This document shows positions 49,590 through 58,440 of a DNA stretch of 64,000 nucleotides, in pieces (the stretch's first letter is position 1; each line of letters starts with the position of its first letter). Location: NCBI RefSeq assembly GCF_964026455.1, contig NZ_OZ032152.1:1116001-1180000 (forward strand), read 5' to 3'. Origin of the DNA: Rickettsia endosymbiont of Lasioglossum villosulum. GTDB lineage: Bacteria > Pseudomonadota > Alphaproteobacteria > Rickettsiales > Rickettsiaceae. The translations under genes and the position numbers were made by a program. Below the pieces are notes generated by a model. That model had not been told where the DNA came from. It did not search any database and saw only the letters and a list, made by a program, of their open reading frames with translations.

Positions 49590-50825
49590 TTAAGATACTT
49601 TACTTCTTTTTTGACTGTAATTATTACTATTACTCTCAGAACTTCTTTTATTGCCAGCACCGAATCTTTTATTAGAGTTATCGCCTCTTCTATTATTACC
49701 AAATGATCTTTTACGATTATTTTTGTTACTTCTAAAGCTTTCTCTAGTAGTAGATTCGCCTTGATTTATTAAACGATCAATAGCACGCCATCTAACAACA
49801 TCATCAGGTGAAATAAATGATAATGCATTACCTTTAGCACCAGCTCTACCAGTTCTACCTATTCTGTGCAGGTAATCTTCCGGACACATCGGTAAATCAT
49901 AATTAATTACGTGTTGAGTATGCGGAATATCAAGCCCACGAGCAGCCACATCAGTTGCTACCATTATTCTATGGTTTGACTTACGGAATGATAAAATTAC
50001 TCTATCACGTTGACGCTGACTTAAATCGCCATGTATAGCTTCTGCTTTATGATTTTCATATCTTAACATTTTAGCTAATTGATCAGCAGAACGTTTTGTT
50101 TTTACAAAAATAATTACCGATCCCTCTCTATCACCAAGCTGCTTATTTAATTCAGTAAATTTTTCTTTATCTGTAATATGTACTGACTCTTGTTTTATTT
50201 CTGCTGCTGCTTTATTAGTAGCACCAACTGTAATACGTACAGGATTATTTAAATATTTTTGTGAAAGAGAAATAATATGTTTTGGCATAGTAGCAGAAAA
50301 CATTAAAACTTGTCTTTTTTCGGGCAAGAATTTATTGATTTCTTCTAACTGCTCTTTCATGCCCATGTCTAGCATTCTATCCATTTCGTCAAGCACAGTT
50401 ATACCTATACGATCAATTTTTAAGCTTCCACGATTTAAATGATCAATAATACGCCCAGGAGTTCCTATAATTACTTTAGGATTTTTCTTTAATTGCGTAA
50501 ATTGCTTAGGCATAGGTTCACCACCTATCAAAACTGCATTATTTATTTTGAAAGATGTAGTTACTTTATTTAAGGTAGAACAGATTTGTGTTGCAAGCTC
50601 TCTTGTCGGTACTAATATTAAAGTAGTAGTTTTATCTTTAATAAATGCATTAATTACTGGTAACAAGTAAGCTAAAGTCTTGCCTGAACCAGTTTGGCTA
50701 GAAGCAAGTATATCAGAACCTGCAATAGCAACCGGAATCGATTGCTTTTGTATTTCGGTTGGCTCTGTTATCTTCATCGCTTCAAGCGTAGTAGTTAATT
50801 CTTCAGGTAAATTAAAATTTTTCAT
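49590..50825 (-). CDS. rhlE: DEAD-box-type RNA helicase RhlE, with DEMD motif
   Basis: A protein of about 411 residues (ATG at 50825; a TTG at 50837 would add four). Motifs: Q motif (EPTEIQKQSIP), Walker A ASSQTGSGKT (41-50), PTRELA, GG, TPGR, motif II DEMD at 146-149 instead of DEAD, SAT, IIFVKTKR, ATDVAARGLDIP, and HRIGRTGR. The tail is Arg/Asn/Ser-rich (KRSFGNNRRGDNSNKRFG), as in RhlE, which remodels rRNA and decay complexes. The Ala-to-Met change in motif II is noteworthy. Confidence 0.9.
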   Translation of the reverse strand: MKNFNLPEELTTTLEAMKITEPTEIQKQSIPVAIAGSDILASSQTGSGKTLAYLLPVINAFIKDKTTTLILVPTRELATQICSTLNKVTTSFKINNAVLIGGEPMPKQFTQLKKNPKVIIGTPGRIIDHLNRGSLKIDRIGITVLDEMDRMLDMGMKEQLEEINKFLPEKRQVLMFSATMPKHIISLSQKYLNNPVRITVGATNKAAAEIKQESVHITDKEKFTELNKQLGDREGSVIIFVKTKRSADQLAKMLRYENHKAEAIHGDLSQRQRDRVILSFRKSNHRIMVATDVAARGLDIPHTQHVINYDLPMCPEDYLHRIGRTGRAGAKGNALSFISPDDVVRWRAIDRLINQGESTTRESFRSNKNNRKRSFGNNRRGDNSNKRFGAGNKRSSESNSNNYSQKRSKVS

Positions 50826-51158
50826 TATATAATCCAATAAAGTTTAAGTTAAAATATGCACATTATTGATTGTATAAAAATAACTCACAGCAAAAAATAA
50901 TGACTTTACTATTTTTGTATTATAAGAATACACTAATAGCAGCCATTAAATTATCTATAGCATATTAACAAAATAGCCTTAATTGATTTGAAGTAATAGC
51001 GAACCTATTTCAAAAAAATCTTATAATTTACAGCAAATAAAGATTTTAATTAGCTTTAAAATTATTTGTTAATATTACCATAATTATGATATTTTTTTAC
51101 TTTTAAGCATTAAACCATTCCAATGCTTAAGACATGTATAAGGTTATTATAAGACAAA

Positions 51159-51225
51159 ACAAAATATCTAATATTTTGTTGTAAAAGGTGACGAGGCTAT
51201 CCAAAATTTGAAAACTTTGGATAGC
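51159..51225 (-). terminator. Two hairpins downstream of cspA
   Basis: GCTATCCAAA (51196-51205) pairs with TTTGGATAGC (51216-51225), and AACAAAATAT (51159-51168) pairs with ATATTTTGTT (51171-51180). Both lie just after the cspA stop on its strand, the second followed by TTGTCTTATAAT. The 408-bp gap to rhlE (50838-51245) holds nothing else I can identify. Confidence 0.55.
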
Positions 51226-51245
51226 TGTTTTTGGTACAAATATAT

Positions 51246-51458
51246 TTATTTAATTCTGAGGTTAACTGCAGAAATTTTACCATTCTTGTCTTCAAGATCA
51301 AAAATTACATCTTGTCCTTCGTTAAGACCTGCAAGACCTGCTGCATCTACGGCAGATCTGTGTACAAACACATCTTTGCCGCCATTTTCCTGTTCAATAA
51401 ATCCAAAATTTTTCGTCGGATTAAACCATTTAACTTTACCTACTATATTTGTAGTCAT
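51246..51458 (-). CDS. cspA: Cold-shock protein CspA family
   Basis: A 70-residue OB-fold protein: [32 protein letters not shown] carries RNP1 (KNFGFIE) and RNP2 (DVFVH), which bind single-stranded RNA. I chose the ATG at 51458 ([12 protein letters not shown]) because it matches the family; an upstream in-frame start would add 30 unlike residues. AAGG lies 8 bp upstream. The region upstream (51459-51766) is AT-rich and probably contains the promoter and the long leader usual for csp mRNAs. Confidence 0.93.
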   Translation of the reverse strand: MTTNIVGKVKWFNPTKNFGFIEQENGGKDVFVHRSAVDAAGLAGLNEGQDVIFDLEDKNGKISAVNLRIK

Positions 51459-51766
51459 AAAAACCTTTTTAGATAGAAATTGCTTATTGGAATTTAAATT
51501 ATGCTTAATAAAAAATTCACTATGCAAAACTATCTTACCTTGCGGCATTTGTCAATAACATGCAAAAGAAAGTATTACTTTCTAAGGTTAATTATATCAT
51601 ATTATTACTATTTTGTCACTATTTTAGTTAATATATTATAGGCAGAATTTGATTTGCCTACATTAGACTTTTATTATTATGTAATTAATAAATAAAAGTG
51701 CTTGCTTTTTTTTCTTTTTTTCATTAATCTGTCCACTTAGCAAAATACAGTATTGTATTTTTAATT

Positions 51767-51852
51767 GCCCGCGTGATGGAATGGTAGACATAACGGACTT
51801 AAAATCCGTGGAGCGTAAGCTCTTGCCGGTTCAAGTCCGGCCGCGGGTACCA
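51767..51852 (+). tRNA. tRNA-Leu (TAA)
   Basis: An 86-nt tRNA with long variable arm (TGGAGCGTAAGCTCTT) and encoded CCA: acceptor GCCCGCG with CGCGGGT (one G.U), anticodon loop ACTTAAAAT with TAA, T-arm GCCGGTTCAAGTCCGGC. It stands alone on the plus strand. Confidence 0.95.
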
Positions 51853-52143
51853 CATATTAAAGTATATAGAAGATCTCCACTTTTAACTTGTAAACTTCCC
51901 CCTAAATTCTTTATTTGTAAGTCTTTTTTAGTTTCCTGTTTTATCTCACTATTTATAAGATAATTTATAATTTTTGATATTCTATTCAACTGTAAACCAA
52001 AAGTAGAAAAAATTATATTAATATCATTGCAAATACAATATAAATAGCTATAATAGCTTCAAGAATAGGAATTTAACGGATGCAATTTAAAATTTAAATT
52101 AATAACAAAAAAGATGTAAATATAATAATATAACTCAAAATAT

Positions 52144-52638
52144 ATGGATAATTTAATAAAGTTTTTAGAAGAAAAAGATTTTACAGAAGAAGCAATAAAT
52201 TTAAAAAAAGGCGGTGATATTCTTAATCTTTCGAAAAAAATATTAACTGATAAAGATGTTAAAGAAATCTCTAAATTGCTAGCAAGCGATAATAATATTA
52301 TCCAGCTCGATTTGTTTGGTAATAATATAAGTACAGACGGAGCTATAGAGCTTGCGAAACTGCTTAAGCTTAATAAAACTCTTATTGGTCTTGACCTTGG
52401 GAATAACGATATAGATAAAACAGGAGCAAGCGAGATTGAGAAAGCTTTAAAAGCAAATACAACTCTTATTTTTCTTAATTTGACATGGAATTCAGTAGAA
52501 TCAGCAAAATATAAAAATATCAAAAAATATTTAGTTAGAAATGCCAATTTAACAAACGAGCAAGAATTAGTAAAAATGGCAAAAAAATTTAATGAAATAG
52601 ACGAAGAAAAATTATTAAAGAAATTAGATATAATCTAA
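52144..52638 (+). CDS. Small RNI-type leucine-rich-repeat protein
   Basis: A 164-residue protein with about three ribonuclease-inhibitor-like repeats: NNIIQLDLFGNNISTDGAIELAKLL, KTLIGLDLGNNDIDKTGASEIEKAL and TTLIFLNLTWNSVESAKYKNI, flanked by charged helices. The repeats alternate LxxLxLxxNxI strands with long helices, as in NLR-type receptors and in bacterial effectors. No signal peptide is seen. The LRR part of the giant gene (14700-17909) uses the same repeat style. Function unknown. Confidence 0.75.
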   Translation: MDNLIKFLEEKDFTEEAINLKKGGDILNLSKKILTDKDVKEISKLLASDNNIIQLDLFGNNISTDGAIELAKLLKLNKTLIGLDLGNNDIDKTGASEIEKALKANTTLIFLNLTWNSVESAKYKNIKKYLVRNANLTNEQELVKMAKKFNEIDEEKLLKKLDII

Positions 52639-52748
52639 AAGGCAATATTCCCCTTAAATTTATGCCGCTTGTTGCATAAAAAAAATATTACTATCTATTT
52701 TCTAAGGCTTGTTAAAGTTACTAATTTAGATATTTGGGAATATTACAT

Positions 52749-53048
52749 TTAAAGTGTGCAGACCTCTACTTTCAATTGTAATCCCAAAACACTCAATAAA
52801 GTTCCAACATTATCAAAACTTGGGTTTCCTTTACTAGATAACATTTTATATAAATGCTGCCTATTTATATGAGCCTCTCTAGATATTTTGGCGACTCCTC
52901 CTTTTGCTATAATAGCTTCTTTTAAAGTAACAAGAAATAACTCCTTATTATGGTCTAGAGAATATTGCTCTAAAGCCTCATTAATATAAGCTACCAATGT
53001 TTCTTCATTTTGTAATTTTTCTTTTAAATAATCTGTAAATTTTTCCAT
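52749..53048 (-). CDS. HigA-type antitoxin (XRE family)
   Basis: A 99-residue protein. The C-terminal half is a Cro/C1 helix-turn-helix: TLKEAIIAKGGVAKISREAHINRQHLYKMLSSKGNPSFDNVGTLLSVLGLQLKVEV, the pattern of addiction-module antidotes paired with HigB/RelE-type toxins of the Gp49 family. It is downstream of the toxin gene by 9 bp (toxin first, as in higBA). The toxin is interrupted by a TAG. Confidence 0.85.
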   Translation of the reverse strand: MEKFTDYLKEKLQNEETLVAYINEALEQYSLDHNKELFLVTLKEAIIAKGGVAKISREAHINRQHLYKMLSSKGNPSFDNVGTLLSVLGLQLKVEVCTL

Positions 53049-53057
53049 CTAAACCCT

Positions 53058-53378
53058 TTATTTATAAATCTCTTCCATTATTTCTAAGGCTTTTTTAATA
53101 TCTTTACTTTGTGTATCTTTATCACCTGCATTTAACAAAAGTATAATTTCGTTATTTTTTTCAGTAAAATATATTCTATAACCCCTGCCAAAGAAAAATC
53201 TTAGCTCATATAATTTTCCTTGTATATTTTTATAATCACCATAAATTCCATATTCTAAACGAACTAATCTATTAATAACTCTACTGTATGTTTTGATATC
53301 TAACTTTTCTAACTAATTTTTAATATAAGATTTACCGTTTTTTGTGATAAAAAATTGTACTTGTTTAGTTTTTTGCAT
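53058..53378 (-). pseudogene. HigB/RelE-type toxin with amber codon at position 22
   Basis: From ATG 53378-53376 the frame reads MQKTKQVQFFITKNGKSYIKN, TAG at 53315-53313, then LEKLDIKTYSRVINRLVRLE, GKLYELRFFFGRGYRIYFTEK, LLLNAGDKDTQSKDIKKALEI and stops at 53058. The ELR...GRGYRIYF...LLL..GDK.TQ..DI..A pattern is the Gp49-like HigB/RelE RNase family. Only one base (TGG to TAG would fit a Trp) stands between this and a 106-residue toxin. The antitoxin next to it is intact, which fits selection to kill the toxin first. Confidence 0.8.
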
Positions 53379-53743
53379 GATAAGAAAAAATAGGTGATTA
53401 TATTGTCGCATAAATACGACTTAAAGTCTAGAGAAAATTATTTCTAGAATAGCTTTATATCATAAATTTTTATATTATTCTACTTTTAATTGAAAAGATA
53501 CTTATTTCTATATATTAATATATTATTGATGGGATTAGAACTATTAAGGCAAAACATAGACCTATTTAGATATTTTTATAATGGCATGAAAGCCTATATA
53601 TTAATAATGATTTTTATAGCAAGTTAAAAGATATATTACAAAATAGTAAACATTAATTGTAGAATATATTTACTATTTCTACTACTCTTGACAAAACATA
53701 TTCCTTTCATTTATAAGTTAATATATTAAAAAAAAATAAGATT
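53379..53743. other. AT-rich gap, no gene seen
   Basis: 365 bp, with one short hairpin (CTAGAGAAA ... TTTCTAG near 53430-53453) that could be a control site upstream of higBA. ATGGGATTAGAACTATTAAG near 53528 begins a short frame that resembles nothing I recognise. It should contain promoters for higBA and for the secreted protein gene. Confidence 0.4.
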
Positions 53744-54142
53744 ATGTTTAAAAAATATTTCCTGGGTTTATTTATTCTTCTAATTTTATCAGCTGCAATG
53801 TATGGCACTGAAGGAAATTTAAAATTAAAAGAGCTGTTAGACGTGATGCCGCAAATAGCAAATTCTACCTCCTCTTCTTCTGCTCATCCTGAAATTTGCA
53901 GCTCGAAAGTAACTATTAACAGTGTTAATTATGAAGTTAGGTATTTTAGTTTTGAAGATACTAGCAAAAAATTACCTCCAAATATGACTTTCAAAGAATA
54001 TGCTGAAAAGAATAATTTATTAGACATAAAAAGCAGTCATTCAAACCCCCTACCCCCAATAGATTTTGAGTCTTTTGATTTCCGTAGCGTAAATCTCGGT
54101 GACGGGGTATATTTTAGTATGGCTTTAAGGAAAATTGAATAA
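53744..54142 (+). CDS. Small secreted protein of unknown function
   Basis: A 132-residue protein. Residues 1-20 (MFKKYFLGLFILLILSAAMY) form a clear Sec signal peptide, probably cleaved after AMYG. The mature part has a helical start, a Ser-rich stretch (STSSSSAHPEICSSK), a strand-turn-strand pattern (KVTINSVNYEVRYFSFE) and an aromatic end (FDFRSVNLGDGVYFSMALRKIE). The single Cys stands in EICSS. I do not recognise the family. Size and layout recall small secreted proteins unique to Rickettsia. Confidence 0.6.
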   Translation: MFKKYFLGLFILLILSAAMYGTEGNLKLKELLDVMPQIANSTSSSSAHPEICSSKVTINSVNYEVRYFSFEDTSKKLPPNMTFKEYAEKNNLLDIKSSHSNPLPPIDFESFDFRSVNLGDGVYFSMALRKIE

Positions 54143-54212
54143 TATGAAAAATATAATGCAATTTGTAATACATTGTGTTACAATAAAGCTAATATTATAA
54201 AATAGTAGTAAC

Positions 54213-54464
54213 ATGGCAAAAAGTATTACAACCAGTATACGTTTAGAATTAAGTTTAAATAAAAAACTAGAAAAAGCAGCTTATGATTTACATCGTGGTA
54301 AAAACTGGTTAATTACTGAAGCAATACTTATGTATCTTAAACAATTAGAAAATTCAAGCCTAGCTGAAGAAGCTAAACAGCAATCTTTGTTAGTTAGTAA
54401 AATGGAAAAGTCTGATAATGATTTATGGGAAACAAATAGCGATCAAACAAATTGGACTTTTTAA
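54213..54464 (+). CDS. Ribbon-helix-helix antitoxin of MazEF-like pair
   Basis: An 83-residue protein: MAKSITTSIRLELSLNKKLEKAAYDLHRGKNWLITEAILMYL is an N-terminal RHH DNA-binding domain (CopG type), followed by an acidic tail ending in DQTNWTF. Its stop overlaps the toxin start by one base (TAATG). Upstream, TTGTAA (54163-54168) and TTACAA (54178-54183) form a small inverted repeat that could be an operator. The RHH rather than AbrB fold means this is not classic MazE. Confidence 0.8.
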   Translation: MAKSITTSIRLELSLNKKLEKAAYDLHRGKNWLITEAILMYLKQLENSSLAEEAKQQSLLVSKMEKSDNDLWETNSDQTNWTF

Positions 54465-54790
54465 TGGAAAAGGGAGATATTATAATTTGTGTATTAAGTG
54501 GTGATTATGGTAAGCCAAGACTTGCAGTTATTGTTCAATCTGATTTATTTAATGAAACTCATGCAAGTATAACAATCTGCCCTATAACAACATATTTGTT
54601 AGAAGCTCCATTATTTCGCCTTTCATTAATACCTTCAAAGCTAACAGGTCTTATTTCAGAATCTCAAATTATGATTGATAAAATCGTTACTATTAAGTCT
54701 GAAAAAATTGACAGAAAAATTGGAAAATTATCATCTAATGAGATGATTAAATTGGATAATGCTCTTAAGTTATGGTTAAACTTAAGTTAA
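54464..54790 (+). CDS. MazF/PemK-family endoribonuclease toxin
   Basis: A 108-residue protein starting MEKGDIIICVLSGDYGKPRLAVIVQSD, the canonical MazF start (GDI...GS..KPRPAVVIQ), then SITICPITTYL, LFRLSLIPSKLTGLISESQIMIDKIVTI and IGKLSSNEMIKLDNALKLWL at the end. All structural strands are kept and there is no disruption, so it should be an active mRNA interferase. The start ATG at 54464 overlaps the antitoxin stop. Confidence 0.88.
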   Translation: MEKGDIIICVLSGDYGKPRLAVIVQSDLFNETHASITICPITTYLLEAPLFRLSLIPSKLTGLISESQIMIDKIVTIKSEKIDRKIGKLSSNEMIKLDNALKLWLNLS

Positions 54791-54807
54791 GGAAAATATA
54801 AGAAATA

Positions 54808-55401
54808 TTAAAGGTATATTTTCCTCACTATAAAATTGAACCATAATTTATCTTTACTTGCGGAGATTCTACCGTCTTCGCTTGTCCACATTTTAATTAT
54901 ATCAAAAAGTCCATCAAAATAAGGCTTTACTATATCTTCATTCATATTATAAAAATCTCGGTCATCAGCTTGCACTAAATCATCCCCATGAGTATAACAA
55001 GCATAAAAAATTCCATCTGGTTTTAATGCACGGTGAATTTTTTTATAAATATCTTTTGTTTCACTATAAGGAACATGGAGTAACGAGGCTTGAGCCAAAA
55101 CTCCATCAAATATATTTTCAAAATCCATATCCTGAAAACTTAAATGCAGAATATCAATTCCAGTTGCTTTTGAAGCTAATTTTACCATTTCGCTTGAGCC
55201 ATCAAAAGCAGTTACTTGATAATTTTGACTTAGAAAATATTTTGTATCACGCCCTGCTCCGCACCCTGCATCTAGAATATGAGCTTTCTCAGGTAAATAA
55301 CTAATAAACTCTTTATAGCTATCAGATAAATCTAGATTAATCGTTTTATCATAAAACGACTGTGCATTATTATCATAATATTGTATATTTTTTGTTATCA
55401 T
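54808..55401 (-). CDS. Class I SAM-dependent methyltransferase
   Basis: A protein of 197 residues (ATG at 55401; a TTG at 55422 would add seven). YYDNNAQSFYDKTINLDLS precedes motif I ILDAGCGAGRDTKYFLSQ, then VTAFDGSSEMVKLASKAT (acidic residue for the ribose) and FDGVLAQASLLHVPYSE (motif IV area). The layout resembles the TehB/Tam-type small-molecule methyltransferases. The substrate is unknown. It faces the mazF end. Confidence 0.8.
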   Translation of the reverse strand: MITKNIQYYDNNAQSFYDKTINLDLSDSYKEFISYLPEKAHILDAGCGAGRDTKYFLSQNYQVTAFDGSSEMVKLASKATGIDILHLSFQDMDFENIFDGVLAQASLLHVPYSETKDIYKKIHRALKPDGIFYACYTHGDDLVQADDRDFYNMNEDIVKPYFDGLFDIIKMWTSEDGRISASKDKLWFNFIVRKIYL

Positions 55402-55630
55402 AATTTCATATATTGAATACAACTAATAGTATAGTTATACTTATCAAACAACAAAATACAAGTAGGAATATGAATATATAAACATTATAGCGAACGCTAA
55501 ACAATTTTTAACGAATCAGTCGCTGTAGATAGATATCAAGTGCCACGTTTTAGCTTTTTAAGTTAGAAAACTTAGTTAACACTATTTTTTTGATTATCAT
55601 CATCGATGATTAATTAAAAATATTACTTCA

Positions 55631-56086
55631 ATGCTTGCCCTACAACTTGCTAAAGTCTTAATTAAACAATTTGAATCTCTACAACTAACTCCTTATTATT
55701 GCCCAGCAGGACTTAAAACAATTGGTTATGGTCATGTAATAAAACCTCATGAAATGTCATATTTAGATAATAAAATAACCCTAGAAGATGCTGAAAAATT
55801 ACTTAATGCAGATATAGCAGAAGTAAATTGTGTTTTATATAAATACTGCCACAGTTCTTTAAACATTAATCAACAAGTAGCATTAATTTCTTTCATCTTC
55901 AATTGTGGTAGCACAGCATTTAAAAATTCTACATTGCTTAAAAAACTCAACCAAAATAAGTATCTAGAAGCTGCCGATGAATTCCTTAAATGGATTCATG
56001 TTAAAGGTAAAAAATTGAAAGGTCTTGTTAAACGTAGACAAATTGAGAGAGCTATATTCTTAGGTAAAAATACAACCAAAAATTAA
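55631..56086 (+). CDS. Phage-type lysozyme (GH24)
   Basis: A 151-residue enzyme: Glu15 in KQFESLQL, Cys24 and Thr30 give the E-8aa-C-5aa-T active-site layout of GH24 endolysins, next to LKTIGYGHVI. LNINQQVALISFIFNCGSTAFKNSTLLKKLN is the conserved core helix, and KLKGLVKRRQIERAIFLG the typical end (GL..RR..E...). It has no clear signal peptide, only a hydrophobic start. It may come from a phage or serve in peptidoglycan remodelling or release. A small membrane protein gene follows on the same strand. Confidence 0.88.
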   Translation: MLALQLAKVLIKQFESLQLTPYYCPAGLKTIGYGHVIKPHEMSYLDNKITLEDAEKLLNADIAEVNCVLYKYCHSSLNINQQVALISFIFNCGSTAFKNSTLLKKLNQNKYLEAADEFLKWIHVKGKKLKGLVKRRQIERAIFLGKNTTKN

Positions 56087-56160
56087 AATTATTGACTTAT
56101 TTTAATTCTTGCTATAGCTTTTTCATGATCGTTTAAACTAAATTACTAAAGGATTAGCAT

Positions 56161-56367
56161 ATGAACAATACAGAAGAAGAGCAAATTTTAACGTCTGAGT
56201 ATCAGTTTGATGAAGAAGAAGAAAAACGATTAAAGTCTGAAAATTCAAAAAAAGAGCTTAAACTAATATTATTAACTTTTGCAATAATTTTAACCAGTTT
56301 TTTAACTTTCTGTTATTTCTTTTTCAGCTATGTAGAAGAAAAAGCAGCAGAGTATAAATTACAATAA
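56161..56367 (+). CDS. Small single-span membrane protein
   Basis: A 68-residue protein: an acidic N-terminus (NNTEEEQILTSEYQFDEEEEKR), one membrane helix of about residues 38-59 (LILLTFAIILTSFLTFCYFFFS), and a charged tail VEEKAAEYKLQ. After the TAA, the frame would continue EAESKEANNKI, so the gene may once have been longer. It lies 74 bp after the lysozyme gene, and its size and shape would fit a lysis helper, but there is no other evidence for this. Confidence 0.5.
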   Translation: MNNTEEEQILTSEYQFDEEEEKRLKSENSKKELKLILLTFAIILTSFLTFCYFFFSYVEEKAAEYKLQ

Positions 56368-56420
56368 GAAGCAGAATCTAAGGAAGCTAATAACAAAATA
56401 TAATAAATATAACGCATTGT

Positions 56421-56454
56421 TTAGAATAAGATTTTTTGTAGAATCTTATTCTAA
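56421..56454. terminator. Hairpin between small membrane protein and TPR gene
   Basis: TTAGAATAAGATT (56421-56433) and AATCTTATTCTAA (56442-56454) are perfectly complementary with an 8-nt loop containing TTTT. It lies between the plus-strand membrane protein and the end of the minus-strand TPR gene, suggesting a two-way terminator. Confidence 0.65.
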
Positions 56455-56574
56455 ATTGGTATTATAGTAAAACACGTTGAATTATGGTATACTTCTGACA
56501 AATAAAGAATTGGTAGACAAGTTTTATTTGGAAAAGAGGAATCGATCTTGAAGCTTATACTAGCTGCGTATATA

Positions 56575-58440
56575 CTATATTATTTCAGGATACTTACCTA
56601 TTACTTCTGGCATATATTTTTCTCTCATATCTACAGAAATATATGTAGGATTTGGTTCGACACTTAAAGTTCCCTCTAAGGCACTTACTACCTTAAATAA
56701 CATATTCTGTTTTTTACAAGGCGTAGACTCTACGCTCAGGGCTAAAATATATTGATATGCAGCCTCTTCATCTTGTTTTTGAGAAATTAGATAATCTCCT
56801 TTTTGACGATATGGAGTTACATTATCAATATCATCATTTGAAATACTATCTAAGGTTTTTAATATGTGAAAAAACTTGTTATTGGGTTTATAAAATTCAA
56901 CAGCTGCTTGTTTTTTTCCTAATTTATGTAATATATCAGCCATTTCATTATATATTGTTTTACAATTCTCATTATATTTAAGAGCATAATGATAATTAAC
57001 CAATGCTTCCTCATAATTTTCTGCTTTACTAAGAAGATTAGCGATTTTTAAGTAACATGTAGCTTTAGTTTTTTCAATTTCTTTAGGTTCATTATATCTA
57101 TTCAGCCATTTTATGGCTTCTCTATAATATTCTATAGATTTATTATCTTGAGGCTGAATATTTTTTATGGAAGAAAGATAATTATCTTTTATAAATGACT
57201 TACAGATTTCTAATTTATAAGATTTATTAGAATTTAATGCTTCTTTGAAAAATAGTACTTCTCTAATTTGCTGATCTAATACATAATAATAATCCTCCAT
57301 TTTATCATGTATTGCTTTATCATTAACAAATTTTTTTAAAATACTTAAAACTTTAAGCCCTGTCGGTAGTTTATCATTATCTTGTTGATTTAAAACTTCT
57401 TCAAGTTCAAATAATTGCTGTAATCCTGGAAAATGAGATGGATTTGTTTCCAAAGCTGGATAATTTAATTTTTTGGAAAATGGTTGAATAAAATTACTAT
57501 ACTTAAACGGATCACAAAATTTTGAGCAATCAAGCGTTGTATATATATTAAAGCCTTTTTCCGTAAAAATTAATCTAATAACATCATATATTCTAGATAT
57601 ATTTGACTCTCTACTATCATATAAATTTTGTACTAATTGTAAATGAGCTGCATTATCATGATCTATTGTAAAAAGTGAATTTAATTTCTTTATATTTATT
57701 TTTTTCTCACTGTTGTTAATATTTTCTAATTTTAAAGTTATCTCTTCATTTTGTGTGTTAGAAGCATATAAATAATATAAATCTTCAAATAATTGCGGAA
57801 AATATTCTAATATAACTTCTTGATTTTCTAATAATTGTACAAATGATTCTTGGGTATTTTTATTAAATTTTGTTACTACGAATGTAACATTTTCTTTTAA
57901 ATTTTCACGATTTGCTTCATGGAATATATCTATAAAATCGTCTATAATTGCAATAAAGTTCTCAACAGTTTCATTAACTGTTGTTTTTTGTGGTGCTACT
58001 ACAATAAACCCTACTTTATCTGAATTTTGCAATATATTTTTTAAGAAAAATCTATTAACTAGTGCTTGAAGAATAGACTCTTTATCAGTTGTATTAGTCT
58101 TTATTTTATTAGAACATTCCCAAAGTACTTTATCATTAACTTTTAAACCTTTTGGTAAATTTATGTTTGATGCATATTGCGAACTGAATTGTTCAGAATT
58201 TTCATTAGCTAGAGTTTTTAAAACATCAACCCTACCACTATCAGACGGTCCTATTACTATAACATTTTCTTTACCTGCTTTTTTAAGTAAATAATTAACT
58301 TCAGGAAGAAGCTTTAAAGCTTGTTCTTTTAAAAAATTAAAATTATGAACATCATCTGATAAAGGTTCAAAATACTCTTCTTCATCCTCACTTTCGCTTT
58401 CTATTATGACTTCTATTGTTTTTGACATTGAAGTTACCAT
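56575..58440 (-). CDS. P-loop-like domain plus TPR protein
   Basis: A 621-residue protein. An acidic start (ESESEDEEEYFEPLSDD) is followed by ENVIVIGPSDSGRVDVLKTLA, a Walker A look-alike (GPSDSGRV) with Arg where Lys should be, then VGFIVVAPQKTTVNETVENFIAIIDDF and VTFVVTKFNKN, in the spacing of septin/AIG1-type GTPases with a TKFN in place of TKxD. From about 430 on there are TPR units (YREAIKWLNRYNEP, ATCYLKIANLLSKAENYEEALVNYHYAL, IYNEMADILHKLGKKQAAVEFY, AAYQYILALS). It starts directly after the pbpC stop (TAAATG). Function unknown. Confidence 0.65.
   Translation of the reverse strand: MVTSMSKTIEVIIESESEDEEEYFEPLSDDVHNFNFLKEQALKLLPEVNYLLKKAGKENVIVIGPSDSGRVDVLKTLANENSEQFSSQYASNINLPKGLKVNDKVLWECSNKIKTNTTDKESILQALVNRFFLKNILQNSDKVGFIVVAPQKTTVNETVENFIAIIDDFIDIFHEANRENLKENVTFVVTKFNKNTQESFVQLLENQEVILEYFPQLFEDLYYLYASNTQNEEITLKLENINNSEKKINIKKLNSLFTIDHDNAAHLQLVQNLYDSRESNISRIYDVIRLIFTEKGFNIYTTLDCSKFCDPFKYSNFIQPFSKKLNYPALETNPSHFPGLQQLFELEEVLNQQDNDKLPTGLKVLSILKKFVNDKAIHDKMEDYYYVLDQQIREVLFFKEALNSNKSYKLEICKSFIKDNYLSSIKNIQPQDNKSIEYYREAIKWLNRYNEPKEIEKTKATCYLKIANLLSKAENYEEALVNYHYALKYNENCKTIYNEMADILHKLGKKQAAVEFYKPNNKFFHILKTLDSISNDDIDNVTPYRQKGDYLISQKQDEEAAYQYILALSVESTPCKKQNMLFKVVSALEGTLSVEPNPTYISVDMREKYMPEVIGKYPEII

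Noticed and set aside
51459..51548. N-terminal extension of CspA by 30 residues
   Set aside because: The added residues are unlike any CspA, while the ATG at 51458 has AAGG upstream and gives the exact family start.
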